Source: Hydractinia symbiolongicarpus (taxonomy: Eukaryota > Cnidaria > Hydrozoa > Anthoathecata > Hydractiniidae). From it: a DNA stretch of 64,000 nt. The position numbers and the translations under genes are program-made. Position 1 is the stretch's first letter, and every line of letters begins with the position of its first letter. Below are positions 49,001 to 63,900 of the stretch, piece by piece. The DNA is taken from assembly GCF_029227915.1 (NCBI RefSeq), contig NC_079875.1, forward strand, positions 24,374,001 to 24,438,000, in the 5' to 3' direction. The notes under the pieces are model-generated. The model saw only the letters and a program-made list of their open reading frames with translations, was not told the DNA's origin and ran no database searches.

Positions 49001-52000
49001 ATCCAGTTGACTGCCAGGAAAGACTGGTTGACACTGGGAAAGACTAGTGACTGTGGGAAAGACCACTGACGGTGGGAAAGACCATAGATCGTGAAAGCTT
49101 TTAGGTTTTGGTGACTAAAGAGTGTGTGTTCTTCATTGGTTATGATGGGCCTTCAGTTGCTATCTCGAGACGATTGATAACTCCTTCCAAAGAATGGAGT
49201 GTTGCGGATTTCGAAGCATAAAAGTTGACTGGGTGGTGAAGTGAATTACTTGTTTAAGCTCGAGACGATATGTAATGGTTTTCTGGGTTGCCGCCGCTGG
49301 GTTCCAAGTCTACCTTTCTAAGGGGCGGTTTCTTGGTCAGCCCAAGCATTACGATACGATTTCTCAAGTGTTCATGTCTAAGGTCAGAAAGCTTTTCTGT
49401 TTCCAGGTTTGCTGCTTTTTATTCTTTGTCACAACCTCTCTAAGGGCTGGGTTCCAAGTCTACCTCTCTTAGCCCTGGGCTCTGTGTCAGTAGGTAAAAG
49501 CAACAAGGACACGATTTGAGGCTGTCGACTTTTCTTTTTCCAAAGTTTAACAAAAGTTATTGGTTTTGGCGGACGGTGTCAATGAATGTGGCTGGTGTCT
49601 TGCAGGAGGCAGGGGATGCTTACTCAAGGGCCCGCACCACATCCCAAGCATGAGTGAATTTCACCAATCCTCGTGTTTCCACATTCATAGGTGTTTGTTT
49701 CAGTACAGTCGAAATCCATTAACTTTCCGATTATCCCTGTAAAGGGGAGAATGCAGAAGTTCTACAGCAGCTTCTTATTCTTTGGAGAGAAACCTCCTTT
49801 TTTTAATTAAACTTTCCGTCTTAAAAAGCTAGTTTTATCTGCATTGCGATGTAGTTACTGCTATTCTCTTTTTTCTGTTTCTTACACAGATCCAGTTGAC
49901 TGCCAGGAAAGACTGGTTGACACTGGGAAAGACTAGTGACTGTGGGAAAGACCACTGACTGTGGGAAAGACCATAGATCGTGAAGGACTTTAGGTTTTGG
50001 TGACTGAAGAGTGTGTGTTCTTCATTGGTTAGGATTGGTCTTCAGTTGCAATCTCGAGACGATTGATAACTCCTTCCAAAGAATGGAGTGTTGCGGATTT
50101 CGAAGCATAAAAGTTGACTGGGTGGTGAAGTGAATTACTTGTTTAAGCTCGAGACGATATGTAATGGTTTTCTGGGTTGCGCCGCTGGGTTCCAAGTCTA
50201 CCCTTCTAAGGGGCGGTTTCTTGGTCAGCCCAAGCATTACGATACGATTTCTCAAGTGTTCATGTCTAAGGTCCGAAAGCTTTTCTGTTTCCAGGTTTGC
50301 TGCTTTTTATTCTTTGTCACAACCTCTCTAAGGGCTGGGTTCCAAGTCTACCTCTCTTAGCCCTGGGCTCTGTGTCACTAGGTAAAAGCAACAACGATAC
50401 CATTTGCAGCTGTCGACTTTTCTTTTTCCAAAGTTTAACAAAAGTTATTGGTTTTGGCGGACGGTGTCAATGAATGTGGCTGGTGTCTTGCAGGAGGCAG
50501 GGTATGCTTACTCAAGGGCCCGCACCAGATCCCAAGCATGAGTGAATTTCACCAATCCTCGTGTTTCCACATTCATAGGTGTTTGTTTCAGTACAGTCGA
50601 AATCCATTAACTTTCCGATTATCCCTGTAAAGGGGAGAATGCAGAAGTTCTACAGCAGCTTCTTATTCTTTGGAGAGAAACCTCCTTTTTTTAATTAAAC
50701 TTTCCGTCTTAAAAAGCTAGTTTTATCTGCATTGCGATGTAGTTACTGCTATTCTCTTTTTTCTGTTTCTTACACAGATCCAGTTGACTGCCAGGAAAGA
50801 CTGGTTGACACTGGGAAAGACTAGTGACTGTGGGAATGACCACTGACGGTGGGAAAGACCATAGATCGTGAAGGCCTTTAGGTTTTGGTGACTGAAGAGT
50901 CTGTGTTCTTCATTGGTTAGGATGGGTCTTCAGTTGCAATCTCGAGACGATTGATAACTCCTTCCAAAGAATGGAGTGTTGCGGATTTCGAAGCATAAAA
51001 GTTGACTGGGTGGTGAAAGTGAATTACTTGTTTAAGCTCGAGACGATATGTAATGGTTTTCTGGGTTGACGCCGCTGGGTTCCAAGTCTACCTTTCTAAG
51101 GGGCGGTTTCTTGGTCAGCCCAAGCATTACGATACGATTTCTCAAGTGTTCATGTCTAAGGTCAGAAAGCTTTTCTGTTTCCAGGTTTGCTGCTTTTTAT
51201 TCATTGTCACAACCTCTCTAAGGGCTGGGTTCCAAGTCTACCTCTCTTAGCCTTGGGCTCTGTGTCAGTAGGTAAAAGCAACAACGATACGATTTGAGGC
51301 TGTCGACTTTTCTTTTTCCAAAGTTTAACAAAAGTTATTGGTTTTGGCGGACGGTGTCAATGAATGTGGCTGGTGTCTTGCAGGAGGCAGGGGATGCTTA
51401 CTCAAGGGCCCGCACCAGATCCCAAGCATGAGTGAATTTCACCAATCCTCGTGTTTCCACATTCATAGGTGTTTGTTTCAGTACAGTCGAAATCCATTAA
51501 CTTTCCGATTATCCCTGTAAAGGGGAGAATGGAGAAGTTCTACAGCAGCTTCTTATTCTTTGGAGAGAAACCTCCTTTTTTTAATTAAACTTTCCGTCTT
51601 AAAAGACTAGTTTTATCTGCATTGCGATGTAGTTACTCCTATTCTCTTTTTTCTGTTTCTTACACAGATCCAGTTGACTGCCAGGAAAGACTGGTTGACA
51701 CTGGGAAAGACTAGTGACTGTGGGAAAGACCACTGACGGTGGGAAAGACCATAGATCGTGAAGGCTTTTAGGTTTTGGTGACTGAAGAGTGTGTGTTCTT
51801 CATTGGTTATGATGGGCCTTCAGTTGCTATCTCGAGACGATTGATAACTCCTTCCAAAGAATGGAGTGTTGCGGATTTCGAAGCATAAAAGTTGACTGGG
51901 TGGTGAAGTGAATTACTTGTTTAAGCTCAAGACGATATGTAATGGTTTTCTGGGTTGCCGCCGCTGGGTTCCAAGTCTACCTTTCTAAGGGGCGGTTTCC

Positions 52001-55000
52001 TGGTCAGCCCAAGCATTACGATACGATTTCTCAAGTGTTCATGTCTAAGGTCAGAAAGCTTTTCTGTTTCCAGGTTTGCTGCTTTTTATTCTTTGTCACA
52101 ACCTCTCTAAGGGCTGGGTTCCAAGTCTACCTCTCTTAGCCTTGGGCTCTGTGTCAGTAGGTAAAAGCAACAACGATACGATTTGAGGCTGTCGACTTTT
52201 CTTTTTCCAAAGTTTAACAAAAGTTATTGGTTTTGGCGGACGGTGTCAATGAATGTGGCTGGTGTCTTGCAGGAGGCAGGGGATGCTTACTCAAGGGCCC
52301 GCACCAGATCCCAAGCATGAGTGAATTTCACCAATCCTTGTGTTTCCACATTCATAGGTGTTTGTTTCAGTACAGTCGAAATCCATTAACTTTCCGATTA
52401 TCCCTGTTAAGGGGAGAATGCAGAAGTTCTACAGCAGCTTCTTATTCTTTGGAGAGAAACCTCCTTTTTTTAATTAAACTTTCCGTCTTAAAAAGCTAGT
52501 TTTATCTGCATTGCGATGTAGTTACTGCTATTCTCTTTTTTCTGTTTCTTACACAGATCCAGTTGACTGCCAGGAAAGACTGGTTGACACTGGGAAAGAC
52601 TAGTGACTGTGGGAAAGACCACTGACTGTGGGAAAGACCATAGATCGTGAAGGACTTTAGGTTTTGGTGACTGAAGAGTGTGTGTTCTTCATTGGTTAGG
52701 ATTGGTCTTCAGTTGCAATCTCGAGACGATTGATAACTCCTTCCAAAGAATGGAGTGTTGCGGATTTCGAAGCATAAAAGTTGACTGGGTGGTGAAGTGA
52801 ATTACTTGTTTAAGCTCGAGACGATATGTAATGGTTTTCTGGGTTGCGCCGCTGGGTTCCAAGTCTACCCTTCTAAGGGGCGGTTTCTTGGTCAGCCCAA
52901 GCATTACGATACGATTTCTCAAGTGTTCATGTCTAAGGTCCGAAAGCTTTTCTGTTTCCAGGTTTGCTGCTTTTTATTCTTTGTCACAACCTCTCTAAGG
53001 GCTGGGTTCCAAGTCTACCTCTCTTAGCCCTGGGCTCTGTGTCACTAGGTAAAAGCAACAACGATACCATTTGCAGCTGTCGACTTTTCTTTTTCCAAAG
53101 TTTAACAAAAGTTATTGGTTTTGGCGGACGGTGTCAATGAATGTGGCTGGTGTCTTGCAGGAGGCAGGGTATGCTTACTCAAGGGCCCGCACCAGATCCC
53201 TAGCATGAGTGAATTTCACCAATCCTCGTGTTTCCACATTCATAGGTGTTTGTTTCAGTACAGTCGAAATCCATTAACTTTCCGATTATCCCTGTAAAGG
53301 GGAGAATGCAGAAGTTCTACAGCAGCTTCTTATTCTTTGGAGAGAAACCTCCTTTTTTTAATTAAACTTTCCGTCTTAAAAAGCTAGTTTTATCTGCATT
53401 GCGATGTAGTTACTGCTATTCTCTTTTTTCTGTTTCTTACACAGATCCAGTTGACTGCCAGGAAAGACTGGTTGACACTGGGAAAGACTAGTGACTGTGG
53501 GAAAGACCACTGACGGTGGGAAAGACCATAGATCGTGAAGGCTTTTAGGTTTTGGTGACTGAAGAGTGTGTGTTCTTCATTGGTTATGATGGGCCTTCAG
53601 TTGCTATCTCGAGACGATTGATAACTCCTTCCAAAGAATGGAGTGTTGCGGATTTCGAAGCATAAAAGTTGACTGGGTGGTGAAGTGAATTACTTGTTTA
53701 AGCTCAAGACGATATGTAATGGTTTTCTGGGTTGCCGCCGCTGGGTTCCAAGTCTACCTTTCTAAGGGGCGGTTTCCTGGTCAGCCCAAGCATTACGATA
53801 CGATTTCTCAAGTGTTCATGTCTAAGGTCAGAAAGCTTTTCTGTTTCCAGGTTTGCTGCTTTTTATTCTTTGTCACAACCTCTCTAAGGGCTGGGTTCCA
53901 AGTCTACCTCTCTTAGCCTTGGGCTCTGTGTCAGTAGGTAAAAGCAACAACGATACGATTTGAGGCTGTCGACTTTTCTTTTTCCAAAGTTTAACAAAAG
54001 TTATTGGTTTTGGCGGACGGTGTCAATGAATGTGGCTGGTGTCTTGCAGGAGGCAGGGGATGCTTACTCAAGGGCCCGCACCAGATCCCAAGCATGAGTG
54101 AATTTCACCAATCCTTGTGTTTCCACATTCATAGGTGTTTGTTTCAGTACAGTCGAAATCCATTAACTTTCCGATTATCCCTGTAAAGGGGAGAATGCAG
54201 AAGTTCTACAGCAGCTTCTTATTCTTTGGAGAGAAACCTCCTTTTTTTAATTAAACTTTCCGTCTTAAAAGACTAGTTTTATCTGCATTGCGATGTAGTT
54301 ACTCCTATTCTCTTTTTTCTGTTTCTTACACAGATCCAGTTGACTGCCAGGAAAGACTGGTTGACACTGGGAAAGACTAGTGACTGTGGGAAAGACCACT
54401 GACGGTGGGAAAGACCTTAGATCGTGAAGGCTTTTAGGTTTTGGTGACTGAAGAGTGTGTGTTCTTCATTGGTTAGGATGGGTCTTCAGTTGCAATCTCC
54501 AGACGATTGATAACTCCTTCCAAAGAATGGAGTGTTGCGGATTTCGAAGCATAAAAGTTGACTGGGTGGTGAAGTGAATTACTTGTTTAAGCTCGAGACG
54601 ATATGTAATGGTTTTCTGGGTTGCCGCCGCTGGGTTCCAAGTCTACCTTTCTAAGGGGCGGTTTCTTGGTCAGCCCAAGCATTACGATACGATTTCTCAA
54701 GTGCTCATGTCTAAGGTCAGAAAGCTTTTCTGTTTCCAGGTTTGCTGCTTTTTATTCATTGTCACAACCTCTCTAAGGGCTGGGTTCCAAGTCTACCTCT
54801 CTTAGCCTTGGGCTCTGTGTCAGCAGGTAAAAGCAACAACGATACGATTTGAGGCTGTCGACTTTTCTTTTTCCAAAGTTTAACAAAAGTTATTGGTTTT
54901 GGCGGACGGTGTCAATGAATGTGGCTGGTGTCTTGCAGGAGGCAGGGGATGCTTACTCAAGGGCCCGCACCAGATCCCAAGCATGAGTGAATTTCACCAA

Positions 55001-57999
55001 TCCTCGTGTTTCCACATTCATAGGTGTTTGTTTCAGTACAGTCGAAATCCATTAACTTTCCGATTATCCCTGTAAAGGGGAGAATGCAGAAGTTCTACAG
55101 CAGCTTCTTATTCTTTGGAGAGAAACCTCCTTTTTTTAATTAAACTTTCCGTCTTAAAAGACTAGTTTTATCTGCATTGCGATGTAGTTACTCCTATTCT
55201 CTTTTTTCTGTTTCTTACACAGATCCAGTTGACTGCCAGGAAAGACTGGTTGACACTGGGAAAGACTAGTGACTGTGGGAAAGACCACTGACGGTGGGAA
55301 AGACCATAGATCGTGAAGGCCTTTAGGTTTTGGTGACTGAAGAGTCTGTGTTCTTCATTGGTTAGGATGGGTCTTCAGTTGCAATCTCGAGACGATTGAT
55401 AACTCCTTCCAAAGAATGGAGTGTTGCGGATTTCGAAGCATAAAAGTTGACTGGGTGGTGAAAGTGAATTACTTGTTTAAGCTCGAGACGATATGTAATG
55501 GTTTTCTGGGTTGCCGCCGCTGGGTTCCAAGTCTACCTTTCTAAGGGGCGGTTTCTTGGTCAGCCCAAGCATTACGATACTATTTCTCAAGTGTTCATGT
55601 CTAAGGTCAGAAAGCTTTTCTGTTTCCAGGTTTGCTGCTTTTTATTCTTTGTCACAACCTCTCTAAGGGCTGGGTTCCAAGTCTACCTCTCTTAGCCCTG
55701 GGCTCTGTGTCAGCAGGTAAAAGCAACAACGATACGATTTGCAGCTGTCGACTTTTCTTTTTCCAAAGTTTATCAAAAGTTATTGGTTTTGGCGGACGGT
55801 GTCAATGAATGTGGCTGGTGTCTTGCAGGAGGCAGGGGATGCTTACTCAAGGGCCCGCACCAGATCCCAAGCATGAGTGAATTTCACCAATCCTCGTGTT
55901 TCCACATTCATAGGTGTTTGTTTCAGTACAGTCGAAATCCATTAACTTTCCGATTATCCCTGTAAAGGGGAGAATGCAGAAGTTCTACAGCAGCTTCTTA
56001 TTCTTTGGAGAGAAACCTCCTTTTTTTAATTAAACTTTCCGTCTTAAAAGACTAGTTTTATCTGCATTGCGATGTAGTTACTCCTATTCTCTTTTTTCTG
56101 TTTCTTACACAGATCCAGTTGACTGCCAGGAAAGACTGGTTGACACTGGGAAAGACTAGTGACTGTGGGAAAGACCACTGACGGTGGGAAAGACCATAGA
56201 TCGTGAAGGCCTTTAGGTTTTGGTGACTGAAGAGTCTGTGTTCTTCATTGGTTAGGATGGGTCTTCAGTTGCAATCTCGAGACGATTGATAACTCCTTCC
56301 AAAGAATGGAGTGTTGCGGATTTCGAAGCATAAAAGTTGACTGGGTGGTGAAAGAGAATTACTTGTTTAAGCTCGAGACGATATGTAATGGTTTTCTGGG
56401 TTGCCGCCGCTGGGTTCCAAGTCTACCTTTCTAAGGGGCGGTTTCTTGGTCAGCCCAAGCATTACGATACTATTTCTCAAGTGTTCATGTCTAAGGTCAG
56501 AAAGCTTTTCTGTTTCCAGGTTTGCTGCTTTTTATTCTTTGTCACAACCTCTCTAAGGGCTGGGTTCCAAGTCTACCTCTCTTAGCCCTGGGCTCTGTGT
56601 CAGCAGGTAAAAGCAACAATGATACGATTTGCAGCTGTCGACTTTTCTTTTTCCAAAGTTTATCAAAAGTTATTGGTTTTGGCGGACGGTGTCAATGAAT
56701 GTGGCTGGTGTCTTGCAGGAGGCAGGGGATGCTTACTCAAGGGCCCGCACCAGATCCCAAGCATGAGTGAATTTCACCAATCCTCGTGTTTCCACATTCA
56801 TAGGTGTTTGTTTCAGTACAGTCGAAATCCATTAACTTTCCGATTATCCCTGTAAAGGGGAGAATGCAGAAGTTCTACAGCAGCTTCTTATTCTTTGGAG
56901 AGAAACCTCCTTTTTTTAATTAAACTTTCCGTCTTAAAAGACTAGTTTTATCTGCATTGCGATGTAGTTACTCCTATTCTCTTTTTTCTGTTTCTTACAC
57001 AGATCCAGTTGACTGCCAGGAAAGACTGGTTGACACTGGGAAAGACTAGTGACTGTGGGAAAGACCACTGACGGTGGGAAAGACCATAGATCGTGAAGGC
57101 CTTTAGGTTTTGGTGACTGAAGAGTCTGTGTTCTTCATTGGTTAGGATGGGTCTTCAGTTGCAATCTCGAGACGATTGATAACTCCTTCCAAAGAATGGA
57201 GTGTTGCGGATTTCGAAGCATAAAAGTTGACTGGGTGGTGAAAGTGAATTACTTGTTTAAGCTCGAGACGATATGTAATGGTTTTCTGGGTTGCCGCCGC
57301 TGGGTTCCAAGTCTACCTTTCTAAGGGGCGGTTTCTTGGTCAGCCCAAGCATTACGATACTATTTCTCAAGTGTTCATGTCTAAGGTCAGAAAGCTTTTC
57401 TGTTTCCAGGTTTGCTGCTTTTTATTCTTTGTCACAACCTCTCTAAGGGCTGGGTTCCAAGTCTACCTCTCTTAGCCCTGGGCTCTGTGTCAGCAGGTAA
57501 AAGCAACAACGATACGATTTGCAGCTGTCGACTTTTCTTTTTCCAAAGTTTATCAAAAGTTATTGGTTTTGGCGGACGGTGTCAATGAATGTGGCTGGTG
57601 TCTTGCAGGAGGCAGGGGATGCTTACTCAAGGGCCTGCACCAGATCCCAAGCATGAGTGAATTTCACCAATCCTCGTGTTTCCACATTCATAGGTGTTTG
57701 TTTCAGTACAGTCGAAATCCATTAACTTTCCGATTATCCCTGTAAAGGGGAGAATGCAGAAGTTCTACAGCAGCTTCTTATTCTTTGGAGAGAAACCTCC
57801 TTTTTTTAATTAAACTTTCCGTCTTAAAAAGCTAGTTTTATCTGCATTGCGATGTAGTTACTCCTATTCTCTTTTTTCTGTTTCTTACACAGATCCAGTT
57901 GACTGCCAGGAAAGACTGGTTGACACTGGGAAAGACTAGTGACTGTGGGAAAGACCACTGACTGTGGGAAAGACCATAGATCGTGAAGGCCTTTAGGTT

Positions 58000-60900
58000 T
58001 TGGTGACTGAAGAGTGTGTGTTCTTCATTGGTTAGGATGGGTCTTCAGTTGCAATCTCGAGACGATTGATAACTCCTTCCAAAGAATGGAGTGTTGCGGA
58101 TTTCGAAGCATAAAAGTTGACTGGGTGGTGAAAGTGAATTACTTGTTTAAGCTCGAGACGATATGTAATGGTTTTCTGGGTTGCCGCCGCTGGGTTCCAA
58201 GTCTACCTTTCTAAGGGGCGGTTTCTTGGTCAGCCCAAGCATTACGATACTATTTCTCAAGTGTTCATGTCTAAGGTCAGAAAGCTTTTCTGTTTCCAGG
58301 TTTGCTGCTTTTTATTCTTTGTCACAACCTCTCTAAGGGCTGGGTTCCAAGTCTACCTCTCTTAGCCCTGGGCTCTGTGTCAGCAGGTAAAAGCAACAAC
58401 GATACGATTTGCAGCTGTCGACTTTTCTTTTTCCAAAGTTTATCAAAAGTTATTGGTTTTGGCGGACGGTGTCAATGAATGTGGCTGGTGTCTTGCAGGA
58501 GGCAGGGGATGCTTACTCAAGGGCCCGCACCAGATCCCAAGCATGAGTGAATTTCACCAATCCTCGTGTTTCCACATTCATAGGTGTTTGTTTCAGTACA
58601 GTCGAAATCCATTAACTTTCCGATTATCCCTGTAAAGGGGAGAATGCAGAAGTTCTACAGCAGCTTCTTATTCTTTGGAGAGAAACCTCCTTTTTTTAAT
58701 TAAACTTTCCGTCTTAAAAAGCTAGTTTTATCTGCATTGCGATGTAGTTACTCCTATTCTCTTTTTTCTGTTTCTTACACAGATCCAGTTGACTGCCAGG
58801 AAAGACTGGTTCACACTGGGAAAGACTAGTGACTGTGGGAAAGACCACTGACTGTGGGAAAGACCATAGATCGTGAAGGCCTTTAGGTTTTGGTGACTGA
58901 AGAGTGTGTGTTCTTCATTGGTTAGGATGGGTCTTCAGTTGCAATCTCGAGACGATTGATAACTCCTTCCAAAGAATGGAGTGTTGCGGATTTCGAAGCA
59001 TAAAAGTTGACTGGGTGGTGAAGTGAATTACTTGTTTAAGCTCGAGACGATATGTAATGGTTTTCTGGGTTGCGCCGCTGGGTTCCGAGTCTACCCTTCT
59101 AAGGGACGGTTTCTTGGTCAGCCCAAGCATTACGATACGATTTCTCAAGTGTTCATGTCTAAGGTCCGAAAGCTTTTCTGTTTCCAGGTTTGCTGCTTTT
59201 TATTCTTTGTCACAACCTCTCTAAGGGCTGGGTTCCAAGTCTACCTCTCTTAGCCCTGGGCTCTGTGTCAGCAGGTAAAAGCAACAACGATACGATTTGC
59301 AGCTGTCGACTTTTCTTTTTCCAAAGTTTATCAAAAGTTATTGGTTTTGGCGGACGGTGTCAATGAATGTGGCTGGTGTCTTGCAGGAGGCAGGGGATGC
59401 TTACTCAAGGGCCCGCACCAGATCCCAAGCATGAGTGAATTTCACCAATCCTCGTGTTTCCACATTCATAGGTGTTTGTTTCAGTACAGTCGAAATCCAT
59501 TAACTTTCCGATTATCCCTGTAAAGGGGAGAATGCAGAAGTTCTACAGCAGCTTCTTATTCTTTGGAGAGAAACCTCCTTTTTTTAATTAAACTTTCCGT
59601 CTTAAAAGACTAGTTTTATCTGCATTGCGATGTAGTTACTCCTATTCTCTTTTTTCTGTTTCTTACACAGATCCAGTTGACTGCCAGGAAAGACTGGTTG
59701 ACACTGGGAAAGACTAGTGACTGTGGGAAAGACCACTGACGGTGGGAAAGACCATAGATCGTGAAGGCCTTTAGGTTTTGGTGACTGAAGAGTCTGTGTT
59801 CTTCATTGGTTAGGATGGGTCTTCAGTTGCAATCTCGAGACGATTGATAACTCCTTCCAAAGAATGGAGTGTTGCGGATTTCGAAGCATAAAAGTTGACT
59901 GGGTGGTGAAAGTGAATTACTTGTTTAAGCTCGAGACGATATGTAATGGTTTTCTGGGTTGCCGCCGCTGGGTTCCAAGTCTACCTTTCTAAGGGGCGGT
60001 TTCTTGGTCAGCCCAAGCATTACGATACTATTTCTCAAGTGTTCATGTCTAAGGTCAGAAAGCTTTTCTGTTTCCAGGTTTGCTGCTTTTTATTCTTTGT
60101 CACAACCTCTCTAAGGGCTGGGTTCCAAGTCTACCTCTCTTAGCCCTGGGCTCTGTGTCAGCAGGTAAAAGCAACAACGATACGATTTGCAGCTGTCGAC
60201 TTTTCTTTTTCCAAAGTTTATCAAAAGTTATTGGTTTTGGCGGACGGTGTCAATGAATGTGGCTGGTGTCTTGCAGGAGGCAGGGGATGCTTACTCAAGG
60301 GCCCGCACCAGATCCCAAGCATGAGTGAATTTCACCAATCCTCGTGTTTCCACATTCATAGGTGTTTGTTTCAGTACAGTCGAAATCCATTAACTTTCCG
60401 ATTATCCCTGTAAAGGGGAGAATGCAGAAGTTCTACAGCAGCTTCTTATTCTTTGGAGAGAAACCTCCTTTTTTTAATTAAACTTTCCGTCTTAAAAAGC
60501 TAGTTTTATCTGCATTGCGATGTAGTTACTCCTATTCTCTTTTTTCTGTTTCTTACACAGATCCAGTTGACTGCCAGGAAAGACTGGTTGACACTGGGAA
60601 AGACTAGTGACTGTGGGAAAGACCACTGACTGTGGGAAAGACCATAGATCGTGAAGGCCTTTAGGTTTTGGTGACTGAAGAGTGTGTGTTCTTCATTGGT
60701 TAGGATGGGTCTTCAGTTGCAATCTCGAGACGATTGATAACTCCTTCCAAAGAATGGAGTGTTGCGGATTTCGAAGCATAAAAGTTGACTGGGTGGTGAA
60801 AGTGAATTACTTGTTTAAGCTCGAGACGATATGTAATGGTTTTCTGGGTTGCCGCCGCTGGGTTCCAAGTCTACCTTTCTAAGGGGCGGTTTCTTGGTCA

Positions 60901-63900
60901 GCCCAAGCATTACGATACTATTTCTCAAGTGTTCATGTCTAAGGTCAGAAAGCTTTTCTGTTTCCAGGTTTGCTGCTTTTTATTCTTTGTCACAACCTCT
61001 CTAAGGGCTGGGTTCCAAGTCTACCTCTCTTAGCCCTGGGCTCTGTGTCAGCAGGTAAAAGCAACAACGATACGATTTGCAGCTGTCGACTTTTCTTTTT
61101 CCAAAGTTTATCAAAAGTTATTGGTTTTGGCGGACGGTGTCAATGAATGTGGCTGGTGTCTTGCAGGAGGCAGGGGATGCTTACTCAAGGGCCCGCACCA
61201 GATCCCAAGCATGAGTGAATTTCACCAATCCTCGTGTTTCCACATTCATAGGTGTTTGTTTCAGTACAGTCGAAATCCATTAACTTTCCGATTATCCCTG
61301 TAAAGGGGAGAATGCAGAAGTTCTACAGCAGCTTCTTATTCTTTGGAGAGAAACCTCCTTTTTTTAATTAAACTTTCCGTCTTAAAAAGCTAGTTTTATC
61401 TGCATTGCGATGTAGTTACTCCTATTCTCTTTTTTCTGTTTCTTACACAGATCCAGTTGACTGCCAGGAAAGACTGGTTCACACTGGGAAAGACTAGTGA
61501 CTGTGGGAAAGACCACTGACTGTGGGAAAGACCATAGATCGTGAAGGCCTTTAGGTTTTGGTGACTGAAGAGTGTGTGTTCTTCATTGGTTAGGATGGGT
61601 CTTCAGTTGCAATCTCGAGACGATTGATAACTCCTTCCAAAGAATGGAGTGTTGCGGATTTCGAAGCATAAAAGTTGACTGGGTGGTGAAGTGAATTACT
61701 TGTTTAAGCTCGAGACGATATGTAATGGTTTTCTGGGTTGCGCCGCTGGGTTCCGAGTCTACCCTTCTAAGGGACGGTTTCTTGGTCAGCCCAAGCATTA
61801 CGATACGATTTCTCAAGTGTTCATGTCTAAGGTCCGAAAGCTTTTCTGTTTCCAGGTTTGCTGCTTTTTATTCTTTGTCACAACCTCTCTAAGGGCTGGG
61901 TTCCAAGTCTACCTCTCTTAGCCCTGGGCTCTGTGTCAGCAGGTAAAAGCAACAACGATACGATTTGCAGCTGTCGACTTTTCTTTTTCCAAAGTTTATC
62001 AAAAGTTATTGGTTTTGGCGGACGGTGTCAATGAATGTGGCTGGTGTCTTGCAGGAGGCAGGGGATGCTTACTCAAGGGCCCGCACCAGATCCCAAGCAT
62101 GAGTGAATTTCACCAATCCTCGTGTTTCCACATTCATAGGTGTTTGTTTCAGTACAGTCGAAATCCATTAACTTTCCGATTATCCCTGTAAAGGGGAGAA
62201 TGCAGAAGTTCTACAGCAGCTTCTTATTCTTTGGAGAGAAACCTCCTTTTTTTAATTAAACTTTCCGTCTTAAAAGACTAGTTTTATCTGCATTGCGATG
62301 TAGTTACTCCTATTCTCTTTTTTCTGTTTCTTACACAGATCCAGTTGACTGCCAGGAAAGACTGGTTGACACTGGGAAAGACTAGTGACTGTGGGAAAGA
62401 CCACTGACGGTGGGAAAGACCATAGATCGTGAAGGCCTTTAGGTTTTGGTGACTGAAGAGTCTGTGTTCTTCATTGGTTAGGATGGGTCTTCAGTTGCAA
62501 TCTCGAGACGATTGATAACTCCTTCCAAAGAATGGAGTGTTGCGGATTTCGAAGCATAAAAGTTGACTGGGTGGTGAAAGTGAATTACTTGTTTAAGCTC
62601 GAGACGATATGTAATGGTTTTCTGGGTTGCCGCCGCTGGGTTCCAAGTCTACCTTTCTAAGGGGCGGTTTCTTGGTCAGCCCAAGCATTACGATACTATT
62701 TCTCAAGTGTTCATGTCTAAGGTCAGAAAGCTTTTCTGTTTCCAGGTTTGCTGCTTTTTATTCTTTGTCACAACCTCTCTAAGGGCTGGGTTCCAAGTCT
62801 ACCTCTCTTAGCCCTGGGCTCTGTGTCAGCAGGTAAAAGCAACAACGATACGATTTGCAGCTGTCGACTTTTCTTTTTCCAAAGTTTATCAAAAGTTATT
62901 GGTTTTGGCGGACGGTGTCAATGAATGTGGCTGGTGTCTTGCAGGAGGCAGGGGATGCTTACTCAAGGGCCCGCACCAGATCCCAAGCATGAGTGAATTT
63001 CACCAATCCTCGTGTTTCCACATTCATAGGTGTTTGTTTCAGTACAGTCGAAATCCATTAACTTTCCGATTATCCCTGTAAAGGGGAGAATGCAGAAGTT
63101 CTACAGCAGCTTCTTATTCTTTGGAGAGAAACCTCCTTTTTTTAATTAAACTTTCCGTCTTAAAAAGCTAGTTTTATCTGCATTGCGATGTAGTTACTCC
63201 TATTCTCTTTTTTCTGTTTCTTACACAGATCCAGTTGACTGCCAGGAAAGACTGGTTGACACTGGGAAAGACTAGTGACTGTGGGAAAGACCACTGACTG
63301 TGGGAAAGACCATAGATCGTGAAGGCCTTTAGGTTTTGGTGACTGAAGAGTGTGTGTTCTTCATTGGTTAGGATGGGTCTTCAGTTGCAATCTCGAGACG
63401 ATTGATAACTCCTTCCAAAGAATGGAGTGTTGCGGATTTCGAAGCATAAAAGTTGACTGGGTGGTGAAAGTGAATTACTTGTTTAAGCTCGAGACGATAT
63501 GTAATGGTTTTCTGGGTTGCCGCCGCTGGGTTCCAAGTCTACCTTTCTAAGGGGCGGTTTCTTGGTCAGCCCAAGCATTACGATACTATTTCTCAAGTGT
63601 TCATGTCTAAGGTCAGAAAGCTTTTCTGTTTCCAGGTTTGCTGCTTTTTATTCTTTGTCACAACCTCTCTAAGGGCTGGGTTCCAAGTCTACCTCTCTTA
63701 GCCCTGGGCTCTGTGTCAGCAGGTAAAAGCAACAACGATACGATTTGCAGCTGTCGACTTTTCTTTTTCCAAAGTTTATCAAAAGTTATTGGTTTTGGCG
63801 GACGGTGTCAATGAATGTGGCTGGTGTCTTGCAGGAGGCAGGGGATGCTTACTCAAGGGCCCGCACCAGATCCCAAGCATGAGTGAATTTCACCAATCCT

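Noticed and set aside
25133-61816. 77-codon minus-strand and 65-76-codon plus-strand frames repeated in the satellite units
   Set aside because: Many are lost through the one-base unit indels and they overlap on opposite strands. They look like chance openness multiplied by copying.
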